Shown here piece by piece: positions 49,779 to 61,200 of a stretch of DNA of 64,000 bases (position 1 is its first letter; each line of letters starts with the position of its first letter). The position numbers and the translations under genes were made by a program. Under the pieces are notes generated by a model. It searched no databases and was not told the DNA's origin. It worked only from the letters and a program-made list of their open reading frames with translations. Source of the stretch: Castor canadensis (Eukaryota > Chordata > Mammalia > Rodentia > Castoridae); assembly GCF_047511655.1 (NCBI RefSeq), contig NC_133399.1, positions 4,901,333-4,965,332 on the forward strand. Reading direction: 5' to 3'.

Positions 49779-49800
49779 ACACACACACACACACACACAC
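49779..49800. repeat. (AC)n microsatellite
   Basis: Eleven AC units. Confidence 0.95.
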
Positions 49801-49847
49801 TGTATGCCCAGCAAAATAAAATGCACAAAACATATAGAAAAAAATGG

Positions 49848-50045
49848 CATAGCCAGGTTCAGGTGACTCATGGCTGTAATCCTAGTTACTCAGGAGGCAG
49901 CGATCAGGAGGATGGTGGTTCAAACCCAATCCTGGGCAAATAGTTCACAAGACCCTATTTAAAAAAAAAAAAAATCCTTCATGAAAAAGGGCTGGTGGAG
50001 TCACTCAAGGTGTAGGCCCTGCGTTCAAGCCCCAGTACCACAAAA
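49848..50045 (+). repeat. B1-dID SINE
   Basis: 'ctagttactcaggaggcagc' to 'gttcaagccccagtaccaca'; the dID middle is shortened. Confidence 0.9.
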
Positions 50046-50153
50046 AAGTAAAAGAAAAAATGGCATGTGGAAATGTCCAAGTATGAAGACACTAGCCTAC
50101 TATCTTTTGCAATTGCTTCCCTTGCAGCTCCTCCAAACTACTGAACAGTAATT

Positions 50154-50189
50154 TGTGAAGAAGTACTGTGAGAAACAGTACTTCTCACA
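50154..50189. other. Hairpin-forming inverted repeat
   Basis: TGTGA(A)GAAGTACTGT pairs with ACAGTACTTCTCACA across a GAGAA loop: a 15-bp stem with one bulged A. There is no pairing beyond. No neighbouring gene explains it. Confidence 0.7.
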
Positions 50190-50480
50190 GAAGTGATTTC
50201 ACAATTCCATTCCCCCATGACAGTATTTCATATGAATTTCTGCAAAAGCTATTTACACAGTGTTATTTTATTACCTCTACATTTAACATGTGAGGGGCAC
50301 ATATAAACATCTACATGACTAGATGTTTCAAATGAGGACTCAATTTGTCCACTATATATATACACAGCTGTCTTCAATAACTGCACACATGCAACAAAGT
50401 ATTATTTGAAAGTGTCTTCAAATATGAGAATTGTGGCCTAGAACCTTTCTCCACCAACCCATGGGGCTGTAATGCTCAGA
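50190..50480. other. No recognised feature
   Basis: AT-rich unique-looking DNA. Confidence 0.5.
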
Positions 50481-50484
50481 TTTG

Positions 50485-50700
50485 TCAGGCGCCGGTGGCT
50501 CACCTGTAATCCTAGCTACTCAGGAGGCAGAGATCAGGAGGATTGTAGTTCAAAGCCAGGCCAAGCAAATAGTTTGTGAGACCCTATCTTAGAAATACCC
50601 AACACAAAACAGGGCTGGTGGAGTGGCTCAAGTGGGAGAGTGCTTGCCTAGCAAATGTGAAGCCCTGAGTTCAAACCTTAGTACCACCAAAAAAGAGGGG
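50485..50700 (+). repeat. B1-dID SINE, little diverged
   Basis: 'caggcgccggtggctcacc' to 'ttcaaaccttagtaccacca'. It keeps the CpG-rich B1 start, so it is one of the younger copies. Confidence 0.92.
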
Positions 50701-51150
50701 GAAAAAAGTGACTTGTTCAAGGATTAAGCCAGTGGTTCAATGCTGTAGTCTTACTACTTGGCAGGCTAAGACTGAGAGGATCCCAGCCAGAGATTAGCTC
50801 AGCAAAATAGATTTCAAGTCTCCACCTCCAAAATAAATCATAGATGTAACTCAGTGGCAGAATGCCTGCTTTTCAAGAGTGAAGCTCTGAGTTCAAACCC
50901 AGTCCCACGAAACAATTCTATTGCTCAACCACAGTATTTATATTTTCTGTAGTTTCTTTAACTGCAGCTTCCTAGTTTTATTTCATTATTATATGATAAG
51001 ATAGAAGAACTTATTTGAATTTTTAAAATTTGTTAAGCCTTTAATTATGGTGTAAGACATGATTTATTTGGGGGAATGCTCCATGGCCTACTAAGAATAT
51101 GTAGACTGCAGAGCTGTTAGATGGAACATGATACATAGATGTTTAGTCCA
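50695..51150 (-). repeat. Inverted copy of 45,833-46,262 (old L1 plus SINE)
   Basis: Reverse complement of old L1 endonuclease sequence (50,930-51,150), with the same diverged B1-dID (50,725-50,920) in the same place as at 46.1-46.26 kb. 'acagctctgcagtctacata', 'aaataaatcatgtct' and 'ataattaaaggcttaacaaa' are identical. Confidence 0.85.
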
Positions 51151-51154
51151 TTAG

Positions 51155-51525
51155 ACTTTGGTGGCTCACAGGTGTAAGTCCAGGTTCTTGGGAGACAGAG
51201 ATGAGTCAGAAGGATCTCTATTGGTAGCCAGCCAAGACAAATAGTTCTGGAGACCCTATCTTGTAAATAGCACATACAAAAAAGGGCTGACTGAGTGGCT
51301 CAAGTGCTAGAGCACCTGTCTAGCAAGCATGAGGCCGAGTTCAAGCCCCAGTACCACAAAAAATAAGTAAATATTTAAAAAATAAAAATAAAAAGTGTTT
51401 TAAATGCAAAGCTAAGGGTGGCAGAGCGGCTCAAGCGGTACAGTGCCTACCTAGCAAGCATGATACCTTGAGTTCAAACCCAGTCAGTACTGAAAGAAAA
51501 AAAAAAAAGAAAAGAAAAGAAAAGC
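51155..51525 (+). repeat. B1-dID and dID SINEs in tandem
   Basis: B1-dID 51,155-51,365; dID 51,413-51,525, ending in an (AAAAG)n tail. Confidence 0.88.
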
Positions 51526-51589
51526 TGCCATCCAGAGTTTAAGATTTAGCTCCAGAAACTATTAAAGGCAACAATCTGGGTAGTAGAAT

Positions 51590-51728
51590 TGGAGTGGAGA
51601 TTTTCTTTACTTTTATTTATTCACTTACTTATTTTGGTGATACTGGGGTTTGAACTCAGGGCCTCACACTTGCTAGGCAGGCACTCTACTACTTGAGCCA
51701 CTCCACCAGTCCTGGAGTGGAGATTTTC
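51590..51728 (-). repeat. dID SINE with 16-bp target-site duplication
   Basis: TGGAGTGGAGATTTTC at 51,590-51,605 and 51,713-51,728 flanks an antisense dID near consensus ('ggggtttgaactcagggcct'). Confidence 0.95.
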
Positions 51729-51824
51729 AAATGGGTTAGCCACTTATGTAAATCACCAGCAGAGAATACCTAATGACAACATGAACTGTGAACTGCAAAG
51801 GTCAGAAAGCCAATGAAAGAGAAA

Positions 51825-51895
51825 ACAAAGAGGTTTTTTTTTTGTGGTAGTGAATTTGAACTCAGGGCTCTACCATGTGAGCCATGCCTTGAGAG
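51825..51895 (-). repeat. dID SINE, internally shortened
   Basis: 'gtggtagtgaatttgaactc', then directly 'accatgtgagccatgcc'. Confidence 0.7.
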
Positions 51896-52182
51896 TTTAT
51901 ATTTGACTCATTGTCTTATCAAAAAGGTTGTTAAGGTGAAAATAATACTGTGTGTCCATCTTTGTCTCCTGAAAATAGCTTTTTACCATTTAAAAAATCT
52001 GTATAGTTTACTTTTGCATTTTGTAAGTAAACAGAAGAGACATGAGCGACACTTCTGGTTCCTTATTTGAACAATGTGACTGAGTTTCTGAGGGTTGTTT
52101 TCTCTACTAAATTATAAATATTGGTGTGAAACTGGTGGGGAGCCAAGACCTAAGATCAGTGACTCTAGGTTGAGACCATCTT

Positions 52183-52390
52183 AGTTTGTGTGTGTGTGTG
52201 TGTGCTATTGGGGTTTGAATTTAGGAACTATACCTTGAGCTAGTCCACCAGCCTTTTTTTTGGTGATGGGTATTTTTGAGATAAGGTCTTGCAAACTAAT
52301 TGCTTGGGGCTAGCTTTGAACTGCCATCCTCCTGATCTTTGCCTCCTGAATAGCTAGGATTATAGGTAAGAGCCATCACCACCTGGCTAG
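52183..52390 (-). repeat. B1-dID SINE
   Basis: The tail is expanded to a (GT)n run (52,187-52,204); then 'attggggtttgaatttagga' to 'gccatcaccacctggc'. Confidence 0.85.
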
Positions 52391-52561
52391 GCTGAGACTA
52401 TTTTGAGCCTGCAAAGGAGGGCAGTGAAGTCCCCTTGCTCCTTCCTGGTCAGCTGCCCTCCCCTGCATGTGGCCTCCAGCTGCTTAGAACAGGTATAGAA
52501 GGAGCAGTGGGGACTGGGAGGAGCTACAGAGCATGGGTAAGAGTAAGATCCAGAAGCTAGA

Positions 52562-52725
52562 AATGGGTGGCTCACACCTGTAATCCCAGCTACTTGGGAG
52601 GCTGAGCATCAGGTAATGGTTGAGGCCAGAGTGGGTAAAATAACCAGAGCAAAGGTGGACTGGAGGTGTGGATCAAGTGGTAAGTGCAAAGCCCTGAGTT
52701 CAAACTCCAGTCCCACCAAAAAAAA
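52562..52725 (+). repeat. B1-dID SINE with shortened dID
   Basis: 'ggctcacacctgtaatccca' to 'gagttcaaactccagtccca' and an A9 tail. Confidence 0.88.
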
Positions 52726-53480
52726 ATGTGATTTAATTCAGATGTGGTCACAACCTTTCTGAGGCAGTAACTCTGGTTGCCTTTGGTCTGTCTTCTGGGC
52801 AGGATTGGGTTTAGAATATAAAGAGTTGCTGGAGTCAGACTGTACTTTCTATATATGAGTAAAAATCTATAAAGGTCAGGCTTAGAGGAAGAATCGTGTG
52901 GGCAGTCTCCTGTTGATGTATTTAACAGTTTCTTTAGAACAGAACCTTAGACTGGCTCCAGGTGAGCGAGTCCTACTGTCAAATGTTAAGGTGTTGAAGG
53001 AGGGGTCATTGCAGCTCTTAGAGGAGGGCATCAGGGTAGCTGAGGCCCCAGAGTGAAATCCTCAGGTGTCCCTAGCACCAGGGACTGATGCCCAGTGGGG
53101 CTCCATTCCAGGTTTCAGTGTGACTCTCAAGCTCGAGAATAGGCTGCAGCTTCGGAATGTGAGTTTTCATTGTGACTTTGGCTGAGGCAGGCTGCTTGTC
53201 TGAACTAGTTCAAAGGATTTTATGTATTTATTTTTTTAATCTTCACTCTGGAATCCTCTGTACGCTCCTTATTGCCAAACTCCAGGTTTTTCTTGTACTT
53301 AACAACTGTATTCCCTTCTTGACATTTTGTAAGTCCTTGCTGATAATGGGCAAGTTGAGAAATAAGGTCTGAGACATTCTTGGCCTTGAAGCCAAGTGCC
53401 TGAAGTGTGAAAATACCAATCCTTTCTTCCCGGTCCATCGAGGCCTTACCTGGCCCAGCCTGGGCACTGAGGCACTGCTC
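52726..53480. other. Upstream flank of KZFP module D
   Basis: Partly GC-rich DNA without a recognised exon or repeat. Confidence 0.45.
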
Positions 53481-53499
53481 CTTTTGAGCTTCGAGGCTA

Positions 53500-54260
53500 T
53501 GTCCTTGATCACTGAGTGTGGAATTCTCTCAGCAGACTCCCGGCCCCTTTTGCAGGTGGAAGTAGTGTCCCCTCAGCAAAACCGGGGACAAGTTCTGCTT
53601 AACTACAACGAACCCCCATGCTGGTCCAGGGAGGAGGTCTGGCCTGCTGAAGGCTATGGCACTCTGCCAGTCAGGAGATGCTTTTTTACGTCATTCAGAT
53701 CTCAGGGGCCAATCACTAGCCAATGGGAAGTGATGGAGGAGGGACCTGTACAAACGGACCAATCAGAAGCGCCCGTTAAACCAGGACCTAATCCTTTCCG
53801 GTGGCGGCCATTTTTCAGACCACGTTGTGCTTCTGAGAGCCTTAGTATTTCCTCTCTTACTGTGACCCGAATGCAGCTGCAGAGGCCGTGGGAGGACCTG
53901 GGTCCCCGGGGAAGGCAGAAATGGTGAGCTTGTGACTGGCGTCCCCATCTGGGGAGGAAAAGGAAGCTGGAACCGCCCGAAGCGGCTGTGACAACCCGGG
54001 CCTCCTCACCGCAGCTGCGGAGCCTGGGGCCGGAGTCCCGGGTGCCGCTGGACACTCTGGTCTTCCCGTAGGACGGGAGGCTGGGTGCGCTGGGGGGACC
54101 CTGGTGGCCTGTCCTCTTCTCACGGCGACGTGGGCTTGCCATGCCAGAGTGCAGTTGGGGCACATCAGCGCCCGAGCCCCCACGTGTCCCCAAACGACGG
54201 TGACAGCCGGAAGAGCTGTGGTCCCTGGTGTCCCCACTGCCCCTAGTCTTCCCAGGGCAG
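53500..54260 (+). promoter_or_regulatory. CpG-rich KZFP promoter with exon 1 (module D)
   Basis: This is the only CpG-dense stretch of the window. Three CCAAT boxes lie at about 53,709, 53,720 and 53,759. An ETS-like 'tttccggt' at 53,795 is followed by a YY1-like 'gcggccattttt' near 53,804-53,815. Exon 1 probably starts near 53,820 and ends with ATG at 53,921-53,923, directly before GTGAGC. This is how exon 1 of many KRAB zinc-finger genes ends, the next exon being KRAB-A in phase 0. Modules A and B are decayed relatives. No KRAB exon follows within the 10 kb to the right edge, so the gene body, if present, lies outside. Confidence 0.75.
53820..53923 (+). CDS. Putative KZFP exon 1 (start codon only)
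   Basis: The coding part would be only the ATG at 53,921-53,923, with the upstream part as 5' UTR. The start context AGAAATGG is fair for initiation. The donor is ATG|GTGAGC. The exon start is inferred from the CCAAT/YY1 layout and not from any transcript. Confidence 0.55.
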
Positions 54261-54299
54261 AGTGCCGACCCTGCCTTATCTAAACGATTGGAAGCAGGG

Positions 54300-54868
54300 T
54301 GTCCAATCCACGGCCCCCACACAAGAAGGGAGCTGTTTCGTGGTGGATGTGGGCAAAATAGTGCGTGTGAAGTTTTCTGGTTTCCGGTTTCTCCCCTTTT
54401 TTTTTTTTTCCGGTTTCTCCCTTCCTTTTTTGTTTTAATTTTAATTTTATTCATATGTGCTCTCTCCCTTCCTGGGTGAGCTGCCTTGGATCGCATCTGC
54501 ACGGTCTCTGTGACCTAGAGGTCTCTAAGCATAGAAATGTGTGTACCCGTCGCCTCCTGAACTGTGGGTGAAACAGGCTGCTTTGAGACTTCCCTTTTGT
54601 AGACATTAAAGAAAATTTCTGTTACAATTTAAGACTAATTTTTCTTGGTTGTAACCTGAATAGATGGAATGCTGTGCTCTGAGCAAAGGAGATTCTTAAT
54701 TTTTTATCCTTAAGGAGTTTAGACATCCTTTGAGTGTATTCAGGTGAATAAAGAGGCCGTGGTCACTGCTGGTGTGCCTCTGATCTCTGCTAGTTCTGCA
54801 CAGAGATCTGACCACCAGATTTTTCTTTGTACGTGCTTTAATAACCACCTATTAATCTCCTTTTTTTT
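54300..54868. other. First intron of module D; tiny L1 tail
   Basis: Mostly unrecognised. About 54,433-54,461 reads 'aattttattcatatgtgc', the reverse complement of the last bases of the local L1 family, and may be an extremely short minus-strand L1 end. Confidence 0.4.
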
Positions 54869-54869
54869 T

Positions 54870-54960
54870 TATTTTTAATTTTTTTCCGGTACTGGGGTTT
54901 GAACGCAGGTCCTCACTCTTGCTAAGCAGGTGCTGTAACTTGAACCATTCAGCCAGCCCC
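54870..54960 (-). repeat. dID SINE
   Basis: 'ggtactggggtttgaacgca' to 'accattcagccagccccc'. Confidence 0.9.
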
Positions 54961-55189
54961 CACCTATTAATCTCAAAGCAGAATTTTACTTTTATTTAGC
55001 TCCTATGAAATTTAAATGTATTAATACTGCCATTCATGTAACAATAATACATGGAAAAGGTTTTGTGACTATTTTTTTCTGTTGCACATGTGAGGCTGTA
55101 GTTCAGCCTGTTCATTCACTTATTTCCCTGTTTATGGGACTTGGGTTGTTTCAGGGTTTTTTGATGTTGTTGACAGTGTTACTGATTTT

Positions 55190-55560
55190 TGTTCCCAAGT
55201 GTGAATGCTTCATAAACTTTTTTAAAGAATACGGGAAAATCCTGTTGTATATATACATGGATAAATTTAACTTTAGTAATAAATTTTAATAGTTTAATTA
55301 ATTTGTCATCTGCTCTTTCATAGATACATGTTTATTGTGTGATTTGTCAAAACTTGGAATGATCTAATTCATTTGTTATTGTCTACCTAGCATTAAACAG
55401 CCTTTCTGTTTGATTATATGTGGAATTTGTTGGTCACCTCTGGTGCTGAGCATTTTTCCAAGTGGTTTTTCAGGTTGTGTGAAATTGTTTCTCTTCTTTG
55501 AGCTATATAAATGGTGTTGTGTTTTAAGTTTTAGTTTATTACGATTGCTATGTAATAAAA
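55190..55560. repeat. Copy 3 of the recurring ~220-bp segment
   Basis: 'tttgtcaaaacttggaatga', 'gcattaaacagcctttctgt' and 'ttggtcacctctggtgctga' align with 57,720-57,960 and, more weakly, with 16.04 and 49.2 kb. It lies directly left of antisense L1 ORF2. Confidence 0.6.
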
Positions 55561-57320
55561 GTCTTTTTTTAATGTTAAGCTAGTGTTGCACAACTTTGCT
55601 ACAATCCCTTACTAATTTCTGGCCTTTGTATTGTTTTGGGGGGAAATTTCTATGCAGTCAGTAATGTCTTCTGAGAGCGAAGACAGTTTTATTTGTTCCC
55701 TTCAATCTCAGTACCTGTTAGTATTTGCCGGCTTACATATTCTCTGCATCTGTTGATATGATTTTAGGAGTTTTGTTCATTAGCTTGTTGGTGTGATATA
55801 TTGTACTAATTGAATTTTTTTCTTTTTATAACACTGGGATTTGAACTCAGGGCCTCACGCTTGCTACACAGATACTCTTATCACTTGAGCCACTCCACCA
55901 GCCCCTAATTGATTTTTAAATAGTCTCTTAGTCTTACATACTTAGGATTCCCATTTGGTTGTGGCGTTTTGTTCTGTTTATACATTGACATGGAATTAGC
56001 TATTACTTGTTCAGGATTTTTTGCCCCCAGTACTGAGAACTGAACCCTGGGCTTCATGAATGCTCAGTAAGCACTCTGCCATTTGAGCTACACCCTTAGC
56101 TCTGTGGAGGATTTTTAAAATTTCTTTCCTGGTTTAGTTTGTTTGCTTGTGGGTTTTTTACCCCTGGTATAGGACTTTGAACTCAGGTCCTCATGCTTAC
56201 CAGGCAGGTGATCTACCATTTGTTTGCTTGTTTTGATTAAGGATCTTGCTATGTCAGCCTAGGTTGACCTTGAACTCAAAATCTTCCACCTTCCAAGTGC
56301 TGGGAAAGTTTTTTCATATTTATTCATGAGATGTTTGTCTGTGGTTCTTACTTTTTGTTATGTCTCCATCTGGTTTTGCTGTCATGGCAGTTTGGGCTCC
56401 ATTGCAGGTATTTATGTTATCTTTTCTTCTATTTCCTGGAAGAGGTTGTAGATGATAGGTATCATATTTACGCTGAATTTTAGTCCATGTAAACCAGTGA
56501 GTCCATGTAGGTCTAGTCCCCCCGGTTTTGTAGTTATTAAGAATTATTTCAATTTCTTTTACATACGGGTTTATTTGTGTTGTTTATCTCACTTATTGTG
56601 AGATTTTGTAAATTGTTCTTTCCAGGATTGGATAATTTCATTCAGGTTATTATAGCTGGGAATTGTTGATAATATTCCTATGTGGCCCTTTTAATGTCCA
56701 TGGCGTTAGTAGGGTTGACATTTCTTCTTTAGTGATGCTAGTAATTTGTATCTTTTCTGTTAGCTTGACTAAGTAAAGGTTTATCAATGTTGATCTTTTC
56801 AAAGAAACAGCTTTTGTTTGTGTTGATTTCTTGTTTATGATTTCCTTGATATCTTTTGTAATTGTTACTTTCCTTTGCTTGATGGAAGTCTATCTTGCTC
56901 TTTTATATGGATTTCTGAAGTGAAATGTTAGGCCAATGAGTTAAACTCTTTCTCTTCTAGTGGATGCATTTATTGCTTTAAATTTCTCAAGAACTGCTTT
57001 TCTGCATCCCACAAATGATGTTAACATCACTTGGGAGACTGAAATGGGAAGGTCAGAAGTTCTAGGCCAGCCTAAGCCACATAACAAGACCCTGTCTCAA
57101 AAGAAAAAACTATGTTCATTTTCACATATTTTCAATTGTTTAAATGCCTTTTGAGACTTCTCTTTGATACAAATCATTTCAAGATCTGTAATTTGATCTA
57201 TTCCTGGAGGTTTCTCACATTTGTTTCTGCTGTTGGCTTCTAGTTTTATTCCAATATGACCTGAAAGTATGACTTACGTGGTTTCTATTCCTGTATATTT
57301 GTTAAGGAGTGTTCTTTATT
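55561..57320 (-). repeat. Old L1 ORF2, antisense, cut by SINEs
   Basis: The plus strand shows the usual reverse-complement L1 order: 'tctgcatctgttgatatgat', 'cttctatttcctggaagagg', 'tttcaaagaaacagcttttg', 'gatgcatttattgctttaaa', 'tctagttttattccaatatg'. It runs from the C-terminal side of reverse transcriptase (left) towards the endonuclease (right). Many changes mark it as old. Antisense ID, dID and B1 pieces lie at 55,818-55,905, 56,010-56,105 and 56,150-56,310, and a sense B1 piece at 57,020-57,105. Confidence 0.85.
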
Positions 57321-57329
57321 TTGTTTTTC

Positions 57330-57565
57330 TTGAAACAGGGTCTAGATAAGTAGCACAGGCTTGCTCTGTGGTTTGAACTCAGGGCCTCATGTTTGCTTGG
57401 CACTCTTTAACACTTGAGCCACTCTACCAGCCCTGTTTTGTTTCGGGTATTTTCAAGATAGGGTTTGTAGAACTGTTTGCCCAGGGTTGGCTTCATACTG
57501 ATACTCCCAATCCCTGCCTCCTGAGTAGCTAAAGTTACAGGTGTGAGCCATCAGCTCCAGGGTCT
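57330..57565 (-). repeat. B1-dID SINE
   Basis: 'gtggtttgaactcagggcct' to 'gtgtgagccatcagctccag'. Confidence 0.88.
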
Positions 57566-57584
57566 TAATTTTTTTTTTTTTTAA

Positions 57585-57710
57585 AGAATGGTGAAAGAGG
57601 GAGAGAAGATAAAGGAGAATGATGCATGATATATTGGGACCACTGTTGTAAATGGCACAATGTACCCCCAGTATAACAATCATATGATAATGAAAAAAAA
57701 AAGAAGACAA
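57585..57710 (+). repeat. L1 3' end fragment
   Basis: 'gtacccccagtataacaatc' and 'atatgataatgaaaaaaaa' resemble the reverse complement of 37,043-37,100. Confidence 0.55.
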
Positions 57711-57719
57711 GAACTGGGG

Positions 57720-58620
57720 AAAATTGATAGTTTGTATATTATGGAAAAATTCAACTTTGTTAGAAAATTTGGTAATCTGTGACTATCATCTGACTTTTCA
57801 TGGTTATGTGGTTGTTTATTATGTGAGTTACCAACAGTTGGCATGGTTTTAATTCATTTAATTTTGTTCATACTCCATTAAACAGCAACTCTATTATTGC
57901 TTGTGTTGATAACCTCTGGTGTTGAGGATTTTTCATTATGTTCTTTCATATTATGTGTAATCATTTTTCCTCACTTTTTTTTTTCTTTTTGTTGGTGTGG
58001 GGTTTGAAATCAGGGCCTTTCACTGGCTAAGCAGGTGCTCTTGCACTTGAACTATGCCCCAGCCCTCTTTCCCTTATTCTTTGTGCTGTATAAATGGTGT
58101 GTTTATAATTTCGAATCCAGACTTTTTGTTATTGATATATAGCAAAATAACTGATTTTTGGTGCGTTAGGTTAGTGTTGTACAACCTTGCTGAATTTCCT
58201 TATTAATTTCAGGGTTTTTTAAAAAAAATTGTTCTTGGAATTTCATACATAGATAATGGTATCCTCTATGAAGAAAGACAGGGTTTTTTGTTCTTTGTCT
58301 GACTGCTTTTTACTTTTCTCTGCATCTGTTGATATGATCTTAAGATTTTTGTTCATTAGCTTGTTAAATGATAGATTATATTGAGTTTTAGATGTTCTGT
58401 TTCACATACTTATGATTCCTATTTGGTGTGGTCTATAATTCTGTTTGCACATTAATAGGTGGAATTTGCTGGCTGGTGGAGTGGCTCAAGTGGCAGAGCA
58501 CCTATCTAGGAAGCATGAGGCTCTGAATTCAAACCCTAGTGCTCCTTTCCTCCCCCCCACCAAAAAAAATGGAAGTTGCTATTAGTTGTTGAGTTTGTTT
58601 GGGATTTGTTTTTGTTTTAT
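57720..58620 (-). repeat. Second antisense old L1 segment, parallel to 55,190-56,000
   Basis: The order of blocks is the same as at 55,190-56,000: copy 4 of the recurring segment, 'gttagtgttgtacaaccttg', 'tctgcatctgttgatatgat', 'ttttgttcattagcttgtta', 'cacatacttatgattcctat'. It carries an antisense dID (57,975-58,070) and a sense dID (58,467-58,565). Confidence 0.75.
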
Positions 58621-58895
58621 TTTGGTAGTACATGATGTTGAACTCAGGGCCTCACTCTTGCTAGGTAAGCAATCTACCACCTGAGCCACACTCCCAGCCC
58701 TAAATCTATCTTCAGTTCATTTTTTTTGTTGTTTTGGTTTTTGGGTGTTTTTGTTCTGTTTTGTGTTTTTGAGACAGGGTCTCACTACATAGCCTGTACA
58801 AGCATCACATTTGCTATGTAGCCTAACATGGACTTTAACTTGCAGTCATCCCCTGTCTTAGCCTCAGAAGTATTGGGATACAGGTGAACACTAAC
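58621..58895 (-). repeat. dID and B1 pieces
   Basis: dID 58,621-58,705; B1-like 58,745-58,895 ('gagacagggtctcactacat'). Confidence 0.75.
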
Positions 58896-59374
58896 CTGCT
58901 TGGGCATTCTCTTATTTTTAAAATATTTACTTAATGTACTGTTTAATTGAAAAATGACGATAGAATACATTTATAATTTGGTACATGATGCTTTGAAACA
59001 TGTATACATTGTTTAATGAATAAATTGAGGTAAAGTACAGACACACTACGTCACGTAGCTGTCATTTTTTTTGTGGTGAAGTCACATAAAATCCTGTCGT
59101 TTCACAATTTTCCAGAAGATAATAAGATGTTCTAAACATTAATCACCATATTTTATAATAGATCTAGTGAACTCCTATCCAACTGATATTTCAATTCCTT
59201 TGAACATTATCCCCCCCATCTCTCCTACAAATGTCTTTATACGTGAAGTTTTTTTGTTGTAGAGAAAACAATGTTTGTTGATGCTATTACAGTTGTCGAT
59301 GGGTAACATGAAGGAGTGCAAGGGTTTTTTAGAAGGGAAAGAGGAACTGGAAACATTCTAAGGAATCTTCTATG
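58896..59374. other. No recognised feature
   Basis: AT-rich DNA, perhaps further old L1. Confidence 0.4.
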
Positions 59375-59485
59375 GCTCTTTTTTTTTTTATTATTATTAA
59401 CTTATTTATTTTTGTGGTGCTAGGGATTGAACCCAGGTTCTTACGTGTATTAAGCAAGTGCTTTACCATTGAGCTACACCCCCGT
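59375..59485 (-). repeat. ID SINE (canonical type)
   Basis: 'tagggattgaacccaggttc' to 'ccattgagctacacccccgt': the general rodent ID wording and not the dID variant. Confidence 0.85.
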
Positions 59486-59489
59486 CCTT

Positions 59490-61200
59490 GTTTTCTTAAT
59501 GTACTCAGTCACTTTGTCTTTTAATTGATATGATGAGATAATTCATATTTTTAGTGCTTATTGATGTATTTGGAATAATAAGTAGCATATTTATATCTGT
59601 TTTCTACTTTTCCTTTTCTGCTTGTTTGGATTTGTTCAGGAATTTTTGTTTACGCTTCCCATATTTCTCTAGATTCTCATTTTGTTTGGACATTTCTTTT
59701 GACATTTTATATAATTCTTTTTCCTCTCCATTAGGATGTCAAGTACACTTATTTTCCGAATTTTGTTAGTGATTTCCTGGTGTTATTGAAACCCATTTAT
59801 AACTAATCTGAATCACTTTCAGGAAACAATGTGCTATTCTAAGGTAGTGCAGGTATCTTAGCACTGCTGATATTAACCACTTGTCTGTGAACACAGATGG
59901 GAATGAAGAAAGTAGAAATTGTGCTGTACGTCCATTTAATTCTTTACTAACATTCATTTCTTTATGTGTTTACAGTTCATAATTTGTGTCTTTTTTTCTT
60001 CTGTCCAGGGAACTTCCTTCAAAACATGTGGTACTTATATATTGATGACACATCCCTCAAATTCATTGTGTTTTGTTTCCCTTCTTCATCCTGCATAGTT
60101 TCAATGACTCCATCATCAAGTTTGTTGATTTATTGTTCTGCTTTCTCTAGTCCACAACTGAACACATATTGTGATGGATTCGTTCAATTTGTACTTTAAG
60201 CCTACATAATTTCTTAATGGTCCTTTTGATAATTTCTAATTGTTTATTGGTATTATTTTATTCTTACATACTTTTCTCTGGGTTTTTTTTTTTTTTTCCA
60301 GTACTGGGGTTTGAACTCAAGACCCACTTGGAGACCCTCCACCAGCCCTTTTTTGTGATGGGTTTTTTTTTTGAGATAGGGTCTTGCTTTGTACCATGAG
60401 TTCCTGATTGCTGCCTCCTGAGTAGCCAGGATTGCAGGCGTGAGCCAGTGGCACCTGGCTTTTTCTGGTTTTATTCAGAAACCATGGTTGTCTCTGTTCC
60501 TTTGATCATAGCTGAGAAATTGCCCCTAAGTCTTTGCAAGAAAACTCAGTATCTGAAGTTTCTCAGAAGTGATCTCACTCCATTCATTGTTTTGTTTTGT
60601 TTTTCCTCATTGATGAGTTGTGTAGTCTTTGGGATTTCTTTGCTTTGTTGTGGCTAACTGGACATTTGAATAGTCAGATACAATTTTCAAGGTGACTCCT
60701 TTCTCCTTCCCTACCCTCTATTGAAAGGAGGATATGGTTTTTCAGGGATTGTTCTTTTGAAAACCTTGTATAGACTTTGTGGGGGAGCGGAAAACTCAAC
60801 AAATATGTAGGGCCTTCTAAAACTGGGCCTTGTAGAAGTTTGAACTCCCAACCTTGTCTTCTCTCTTCCTTCAGAAATTCATCAGGGCCTCTGTTTCCCA
60901 CCTCTCTTCTGCTGTATGTTTCTTCTGGAATAAGCTGTGCTGCTCTGTTTCTGTCATTTTGCTTCTCCAGTTTGGAAACATGGTTGGCCTTTTGGCCATG
61001 ATTCTAGAAAAGTTGTTGATTTCAAATTTCTTTGCTGTTTTTTTTCTGTGGATGGGAATGTCCCTTTTATTTCCTTCCATTTTAATTGGAAAGTGGAAGT
61101 ATGTGACTTTTTTTTTTTTTGTCACTGAGTACCCTCAGTACTCCTTCCCTTTGTTTCCTTCACCAGGATAAGGTGATCAGATATCTGTGAGCCCCTGCTT
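59490..61200 (-). repeat. Old L1-derived antisense sequence (uncertain part)
   Basis: T-rich plus strand with L1-like reverse-complement phrases ('gatgagttgtgtagtctttg', 'aattgtttattggtattat'). An antisense B1-dID lies at 60,285-60,460. I cannot say which part of L1 it is. Confidence 0.45.

Noticed and set aside
53702-54502. A 266-codon open frame on the minus strand across the CpG-rich block
   Set aside because: It runs antisense over the promoter/exon-1 region, is Arg/Gly/Pro/Ser-rich as expected from GC-rich DNA, and shows no known domain.
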